From Watersipora subatra (lineage: Eukaryota; Bryozoa; Gymnolaemata; Cheilostomatida; Watersiporidae), in contig NC_088709.1 in the NCBI RefSeq assembly GCF_963576615.1, positions 22,399,243 through 22,463,242 on the forward strand: 64,000 nucleotides of DNA, given 5' to 3'. The notes under the pieces were generated by a model. It had not been told where the DNA came from. It saw only the letters and a list, made by a program, of their open reading frames with translations, and did not search any database. Below are positions 59,068-64,000 of this stretch, piece after piece. The position numbers were made by a program, and so were the translations under genes. Each line of letters begins with the position of its first letter. Position 1 is the first letter of the stretch.

Positions 59068-59076
59068 CCTCCTCGC
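59068..59076 (-). promoter_or_regulatory. Polypurine tract
   Basis: GCGAGGAGG on the minus strand lies immediately before the TGTTAG start of the 3' LTR, the position where the plus-strand primer of reverse transcription is made. Confidence 0.8.
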
Positions 59077-59107
59077 TAGTCTGGAGATAATATGAACAGA
59101 CGAAACG

Positions 59108-59332
59108 TTACGGATAAAATTGTGTTTGCTGTCTCCTTCTAGATGATCTACGTGGATTATCTGGTCCATAATTACTGTGTAGAGGATGTCTCTTTGGTTG
59201 ACGCACTGGTTCTTCGGGAGGTACCGGGATAGGTAGCCTGTCACTATTTTTATCTGATGTTTGAAATATATCTCCAGGGTGTAGGTCTTTTTCTGTGCTA
59301 AATCTAGGTTGTAGTTGTTCTACATGTCTCCT
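59108..59332 (-). pseudogene. Integrase C-terminal tail after a TGA
   Basis: In frame with the integrase ORF but separated from it by the TGA at 59333-59335. It codes a Pro/Arg-rich tail (containing RRHVEQLQPRFSTEKDL and LPIPVPPEEPVRQPKRHP) that ends in TAA at 59108-59110. Such a tail is usual at the integrase C-terminus of this group, so the TGA is most likely a nonsense change. Confidence 0.75.
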
Positions 59333-60995
59333 TCATGTAGGTCCGCGTGGCCATACTCTAACATTACCACTTCGCTGGCCATAGACTTTAGTCACTAATG
59401 CTGGAACCCATCGAGGCTGATTAGATCTTCTAGGGCCACAGTATAACGCATAGCATGGATCTCCAACTTGATAGCTGTGAATCTTGTTTACTGTGTCATT
59501 CAGAAGCTGTGTATTTTTAGATTGTTTTCCTTGAGCCAAATGGGCTGGTGATGAAAGAATTGTGTCAATTTTGCATCGGATTTGCCTTCCATGTAGCAGT
59601 TGGCTTGGTGAATATCCAGTCTCTAAAGGTGTTCTTTTATAATGCATCAGGAATTCTAATAATGCTGCATTAGGTGGTAGGGTAGACTTCCTCAAAGCTT
59701 GTTTAAACGATTGCACCATTCTCTCAGTAGCTCCATTTGTTGCAGGATGATAAAGAGCTCCTGATAAATGTGTACTTCCTCTTTCTTTGCACCACTGTTG
59801 AAACTCTTCTGATTTAAAGGTAGTAGCATTGTCTGTAACTAATGTGTGTGAATAGCCAAAGTGTGAAAAATCTTGTTCTAAAAGAGCAGTAGTTAATTTT
59901 GTCGATGTAGAACTGGTCCTGTGAATGCAAGGATATTTAGTGTAAGCATCTGTGAGAACTAGCCAGTTACTTCCCATAAAGTTGATAGCATGATCTAAGT
60001 GTAGACGACTCCATGGTTTATCTGGTAGCATCCACGGATGTACAGGATACTTTGAAGGTAGTCTCTGATTTTCAGCACATGATGTACACAACTTGCTTGT
60101 CTCCGCAATGTCAGCATCCATTCTAGGCCAGTATACGGCTGTGCGTGCTAGCTGCTTCATCCTTTGTATCCCAAAATGTCCGAGATGCAATATCTTCAGT
60201 ACTTCTTTTTGTAAGCTGGTAGGAATTACTACTCTGTTTCCATAGAGTAGACAACCATTACACACAAATAGTGAGTTTTCTAACTTTTTAAATTCTTTGA
60301 TTTCAGAAGTAGCTGAAGTTGCTTCCTCTCGATGTGGCCATCCTTCTGTTGTATATCTCATGACTGTAGAGATAACAATGTCTTTAGAAGATTCCTTGAC
60401 TATTACTCCTAGATCTGTAGGGTTTAGTTGAGCTCCAATAGTTTTAATAGTGCAAATGATGTCTACCTCAGCATCGTCTTCCTCTCTGTCAAACTCAACA
60501 TCTGGTCCAACAGGTAGCCGACTAAGAGCATCTGCATTCCCATGTTTGTTAGTCTTTCTATATTCAATTTCATATTCATATTGACTGAGTAAGAGAGCCC
60601 ATCTTGCTAATCGGTTAGCAGCAAGTGCAGGAGTTCCTTTGTTAGGTGCAAACATAGATGTCAATGCTCGATGGTCAGCAACGATGGTGAATTTTCTGCC
60701 ATAGAGAAATTGGTGAAACTTCTTCAACGCAAATATGATAGCTAGTGCCTCTTTTTGAATCTGACCATATTTTCTTTGGGTCACCGCCGATGTTTTAGAA
60801 GCATGCATAATAGGTCTTTCACTATTATCCTCATATCTGTGAAATAAGACAGCTCCAATTCCTTTTTCGGAAGCATCACATGCTATTCCTATAGGCAGCT
60901 TCGAGTTGAAATCTGTAAGAACTGTGTCAGCAGTCAGCAGTTGCTTTAGTTGAAGAAAACTGGTTGCTTGTTCTGCACTCCACTTCCACTGCACA
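59333..60995 (-). pseudogene. pol: RNase H and integrase
   Basis: About 553 codons. RNase H comes first: GIACDASEKGIGAVLFHRYE, then the YGRKFTIVADHRAL segment. Next is the integrase zinc-binding region (LHLGHFGIQ... CTSC) and a DDE core: Asp in LHLDHAINFMG, Asp in TLVTDNATTF and Glu in NGATERMVQSFK. The C-terminal part has YQVGDPCYA-like chromodomain-proximal sequence. It is out of frame with the RT part because of a one-base change in an A run at 60996-61000, and it ends early at a TGA. Confidence 0.92.
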
Positions 60996-61269
60996 TTTTT
61001 CTAGTTAGCTGATGTAATGGTTCTGTAATCGTTGATAAGTTAGGTAGGAATTTGCTGTAGAACTGTACTGATCCAAGGAATGAATGTAAACTGTTTATGT
61101 TAGTAGGTGCAGGCATCTGTTTAACAGCATCTGCTTTTAGTCTTTTAGAAATTCCTTTTGCTGAAAGGTTATGACCAATATATTCTACCAAGGGTTGAGC
61201 AAACTGGCATTTTTCTTTACGACATCGTAAACCTTTCTCATTCAGTCTTGCAAGTAGTTTTCGCAAATT
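60996..61269 (-). pseudogene. pol: RT thumb and connection
   Basis: In frame with the RT part but after the TAG at 61270-61272. It codes LRKLLARLNEKGLRCRKEKC, VEYIGHNLSAKGISKR and LHSFLGSVQFYSKFLPNLST, the usual thumb and connection motifs of Ty3/gypsy RT. The frame is lost at the A run at 60996-61000. Confidence 0.88.
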
Positions 61270-62448
61270 CTATAAATGACTTGCAGCATCAGTACCACTA
61301 ACCAGTATATCATCTAAATATACAGCTACGCCTGGTAGATCAGCTGTCAATTGTTCCATTATCTCCTGAAAATATCCAGGTGCTGAACTGATTCCAAACG
61401 GAAGTCTCATCTGTAGTAGTACTCCTTTATGAGTGCTAAGAGCAAGCTTTTTCTGACTGTTTGGTCCCAGGGGGATTTGGTTGTATGCATCAGCTAGATC
61501 AATTTTAGTATATCCGTATCCTCCTCCTAACTTGTTCATCAAGTCTTTGGGTAGAGGTATAGGCTGTCGGTGAGTCTCTAATTGTGGATTGACTGTTTGC
61601 GAGTAGTCTCCACATACTCTGATCGATTTTTGATGACTGTTAGAAAGTTGCGCTTTCCTGACCAGAACTACAGGCGTACCATATTGATTAAACTGTACTG
61701 GTTTCCAAATTCCTCTTTGAATTCCAGTTTCGTAGGCTAGATTTAATTCATCTTGAATAGCAAATGGCACAGGTTGAGCTTTGTGAAACACTGGTTTTGC
61801 ATCTGCCTTGAATCTTATTTCTAGCTCGTAATCCTTTAGACAGCCTAGATCGTTGTTAAATAGATCAGGAAATTCATTGCAGAGTTGCTCGCAAGATTGT
61901 TGTAGACTTTTGTCAGCTGTTTCCTGGTCTATTACTTTACAAGTCATAGTAGTTTGTTGACTGAACAGGTTGTCTATTGATATCCCCAATAGTTTGATTG
62001 CTCCTCTTCCTATCAGGTTGAGATTTGGAACCCGGCTAACTACGAAGTTTAAAGCAAAATGATTTCCCTTTACGGTTTTAGTATTCAGCTGGCACTGTCC
62101 AATTACTTCAATTGGATGTTTTGAAGCAGATTCGTAGTTTGTCGTTGTTGTAGAGAGTATAGGTTTTCCAAGTTTACACCGGACTTTCTCAGTGATGAAG
62201 TTGTCACAGGCTCCTGTATCTAACTCCATTTCTACGATCTGTTCCTCTATCTCAATACTCTTTTGAAGTTGTTCTATATGTATTCTTCGAATAGTTTTAA
62301 GCTGTTTTTTTGATGTAGATTCCTGTGCTATAGGCCTTTTATTAGTAGTTGCTTTTCTTTTTCGGCAGGCAACTTCTAGATGTCCTAACTTCTGGCAAAA
62401 ATTACATGTAGCAGATCTGTATGTATATTCCTTAGCAGTATGTGTAGT
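61270..62448 (-). pseudogene. pol: second zinc knuckle, protease and RT palm
   Basis: An open minus-strand stretch follows a TAA at 62449-62451. It starts with the second CCHC knuckle (CNFCQKLGHLEVAC), then a Lys-rich linker. An aspartic protease follows with the active-site motif LDTGACDNFI and the later NLIGRGAIKLLGI flap-distal segment. RT includes VPFAIQDELN, the KIDLADAYNQIPL motif, LPFGISSAPGYFQ and the catalytic YLDD motif. It ends at TAG (61270-61272) a dozen residues after YLDD. Confidence 0.92.
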
Positions 62449-62612
62449 TTATTGCATCTGTAGCAATTGAAAGTTGTCTGTCTTGCTTCTTTGTATTTTG
62501 AAGTTCTTGTTGGTGTCTTAGTTCTATGATCTGGTTGTACCTTGTTGACTTTTTGTTGCTCTCCATATACGGTTTCCTTGGCTATCTTGGCTGCATCCTC
62601 TGTTTCTGTCAA
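62385..62612 (-). pseudogene. gag: nucleocapsid part in another frame
   Basis: It codes TETEDAAKIAKETVYGEQQK and later FNCYRCNKLH, the first half of a zinc knuckle. It then goes out of frame within the nucleocapsid region, where the second CCHC knuckle is found in the pol frame. The first knuckle is atypical. Two frame changes therefore separate capsid, first knuckle and second knuckle. A programmed frameshift could explain at most one of them. Confidence 0.75.
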
Positions 62613-63246
62613 TAGCTCTTCTAAAAGATAGCTCAGTTTCTTTTACTTTGAACAGTGCTTTGAGAACTGCTTCATTATTTACTGAGCAGACAAACCGTGT
62701 TCTCATAGCTTCATCTAATGGATCATCAATATTAGAAAAGTCACATGTGGTCGCTTCCTGTCTAATTTTATTCGCTAATTCATGAACAGTTTCTCCAGGT
62801 TTCCTTTTCATAGTACTCCAGAATTTATATCGCTCGGGTACTAAAAATCGTGTGGGATCATATTGTTCTTTTAAGAAGTTATTTATTTCCTCCATGGTAA
62901 CTTCATTTATAAGTTTTGGAGTCTCCAGTTGGCCAGCCATGTTGCTGATCTGTTTGTAGAGAACAGGTGACTGATTAATTAAGAACATGTTAGCTGTTCT
63001 CTCTTCAGGTATTGAGTGAGCTGCTACAAAAGTGTCATATCGATTCATGTAATCAGTTAATAGTTCGGTAGCTGAATCATACTCTGAAAACTTAGGTAAG
63101 GCAGCCGATGGTGCTAGCTTAGCTGCTGTTTCGGTTTGACCTTTCACCAGTAGTTTCATGAGTTTCCTATTTTCTTCCAGATAAGCTTGTTGTTGTTCTT
63201 GATGAGCTGTAATTACTTCAATTAAGCTATCCATTTCCGAAGACAT
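62605..63246 (-). pseudogene. gag: capsid part
   Basis: The first ATG is at 63244-63246 (MSSEMDSLIEVITAHQEQQQ). A Gln/Glu-rich coiled N-terminus is followed by a retrotransposon gag domain: LPKFSEYDSATELLTDYMNR, then EINNFLKEQYDPTRFLVPER, KFWSTMKRKPGETVHELANK and IRQEATTC. It leaves the correct frame near 62605-62620, after the segment ETELSFRRAI. Confidence 0.85.
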
Positions 63247-63322
63247 ACTTGTATACACTGAGAATGCTGTATAGGTTCTGGGTTATATTCTTGTAAGAAT
63301 CTCAGTTGTACTGCTTAAGAAT

Positions 63323-63340
63323 ATCCCATCCTTGTCACCA
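63323..63340 (-). promoter_or_regulatory. Primer binding site
   Basis: TGGTGACAAGGATGGGAT on the minus strand, starting with the TGG that pairs with the CCA end of a tRNA, five bases after the 5' LTR. The priming tRNA was not identified. Confidence 0.7.
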
Positions 63341-63345
63341 ATAAC

Positions 63346-63566
63346 TTCTGTTATGTTCCTGTATGAATAATAGCACAAGATGTGGTTTATTCACTCTCAT
63401 AGTATGTATTGCACTGTTGCCTTCCAGACCTAGTTTATATAAGCCTGAGCTATGGCTATGTAATAAATAGCTAAACAAAAGCATTACTTGTATTAGAATA
63501 TTTAGCTATATTAGAATAGATTGCGCAAAGTTAGCTTGACTTAAGCTTTATGATGGCAATCTAACA
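63346..63566 (-). repeat. 5' LTR
   Basis: 221 bp, same boundaries as the 3' LTR, followed on the outside by ACTAC (63567-63571). 219 of 221 positions match the 3' LTR. Confidence 0.93.
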
Positions 63567-64000
63567 ACTACCTCAAACTAGAAACTAGCCGCTAGGAAGA
63601 TTTAGTAAACATAGCTGAGCTCCAACTCTTTTAAAATCATCACCGGGGCTTTGGGTTAAGCCCAATGCCAATGCGTCACACTTCTTTACAAAATTATTCA
63701 AGGTTGTCACAAGCTTTTCGGAATTTGGCACGGTGTCATCATCGCAAAAATCTCTTTTGCAGGTCTTTACATTGAAAAAACACATAACTTACCACAAGTT
63801 GTTGGTTCACCAAAGGCCTCCAAATCGATGAACACTCATGAAAACCTCTGGATTCAGTCAAAAATTTATAGCTTGGCATGATCAACATAACTTTCCTAGC
63901 CAAACAGAAACTTAAACACGTGGTATACGCACAGGAAAGTTTTACTCTATCGCTAGCTGATTTCACGGATTAATTTATTCGCGAATGTTTTCATCCGTGA
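63567..64000. other. Right flank of the retrotransposon, repeat-like
   Basis: It begins with the ACTAC duplication. Two short minus-strand open frames (63585-63785 and 63739-63966) show no recognised domain. The last 45 bases (TTTCACGGATTAATTTATTC, then GCGAATG and TCATCCGTGA) resemble the CCGTGAATCCGCGAATTATT sequence in the left flank near 58779. The element may therefore have inserted into an older repeat. Confidence 0.4.

Larger units (their letters stand above)
58847..63566 (-). mobile_element. Ty3/gypsy LTR retrotransposon, 4.7 kb
   Basis: Complete in structure: LTRs of 221 bp, a primer binding site, gag, protease, reverse transcriptase, RNase H, integrase, a polypurine tract and a 5-bp target duplication. 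The domain order PR-RT-RH-IN is that of Metaviridae (Ty3/gypsy). No envelope-like frame follows integrase. The coding region carries two frame changes in the nucleocapsid part of gag, a TAG in RT, a frameshift after RT and a TGA near the integrase end. The LTRs differ at only two sites, so the insertion is recent even though the copy is no longer autonomous as sequenced. Confidence 0.95.

Noticed and set aside
58847..63566. Endogenous retrovirus with envelope
   Set aside because: After integrase only a short Pro/Arg-rich tail precedes the polypurine tract. There is no room for an envelope gene, so it is a retrotransposon.

Overview
This is AT-rich metazoan nuclear DNA. Protein-coding exons are short, use GT-AG introns and are separated by long introns full of minisatellites, MITE-like repeats and SINE-like repeats. 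The animal cannot be named from the sequence. Gene content, repeat style and a metazoan-type Ty3/gypsy element suggest an invertebrate, perhaps a lophotrochozoan; that is inference only.

The coding content is mainly two head-to-tail UNC93A-like membrane protein genes, both on the minus strand. Gene A runs from an ATG at 31685 to a stop at 7281 (10 coding exons, 496 aa). Gene B runs from an ATG at 56685 to a stop at 39180 (10 coding exons, 476 aa). All nine intron positions and phases are shared, and exons 2-9 are identical in length between the two. They are therefore a tandem duplication whose proteins have diverged (36/52 identical residues in exon 3 and 32/45 in exon 8, counted by hand). 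The two ends differ: exon 1 codes for 31 versus 45 residues, and gene A has a basic C-terminal tail that gene B lacks.

The right end (58847-63566) is a recently inserted Ty3/gypsy LTR retrotransposon on the minus strand. It has 221-bp LTRs differing at 2 positions, a 5-bp target-site duplication, a primer binding site, a polypurine tract, gag, protease, RT, RNase H and integrase. Its reading frame is broken in five places.

The rest is repeat-rich. Large tandem arrays have units of 21 bp (1.9-2.8 kb), 28 bp (15.2-16.8 kb), 22 bp (27.0-27.3 kb), 40 bp with a 120-bp higher-order unit (33.5-35.4 kb), 25 bp (49.3-50.0 kb) and 21 bp (57.5-57.8 kb). Long apparent open frames over these arrays are periodicity artefacts. 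There is also a mariner-like MITE with TA duplication (9572-10554) and diverged relatives, a decayed hAT-like MITE, tRNA-like SINE segments, a repeat family ending in CTAGT, and an unusual set of perfect hairpins, including four end to end at 46379-46476. No bacterial features, CRISPR array, rRNA or convincing functional tRNA was seen.
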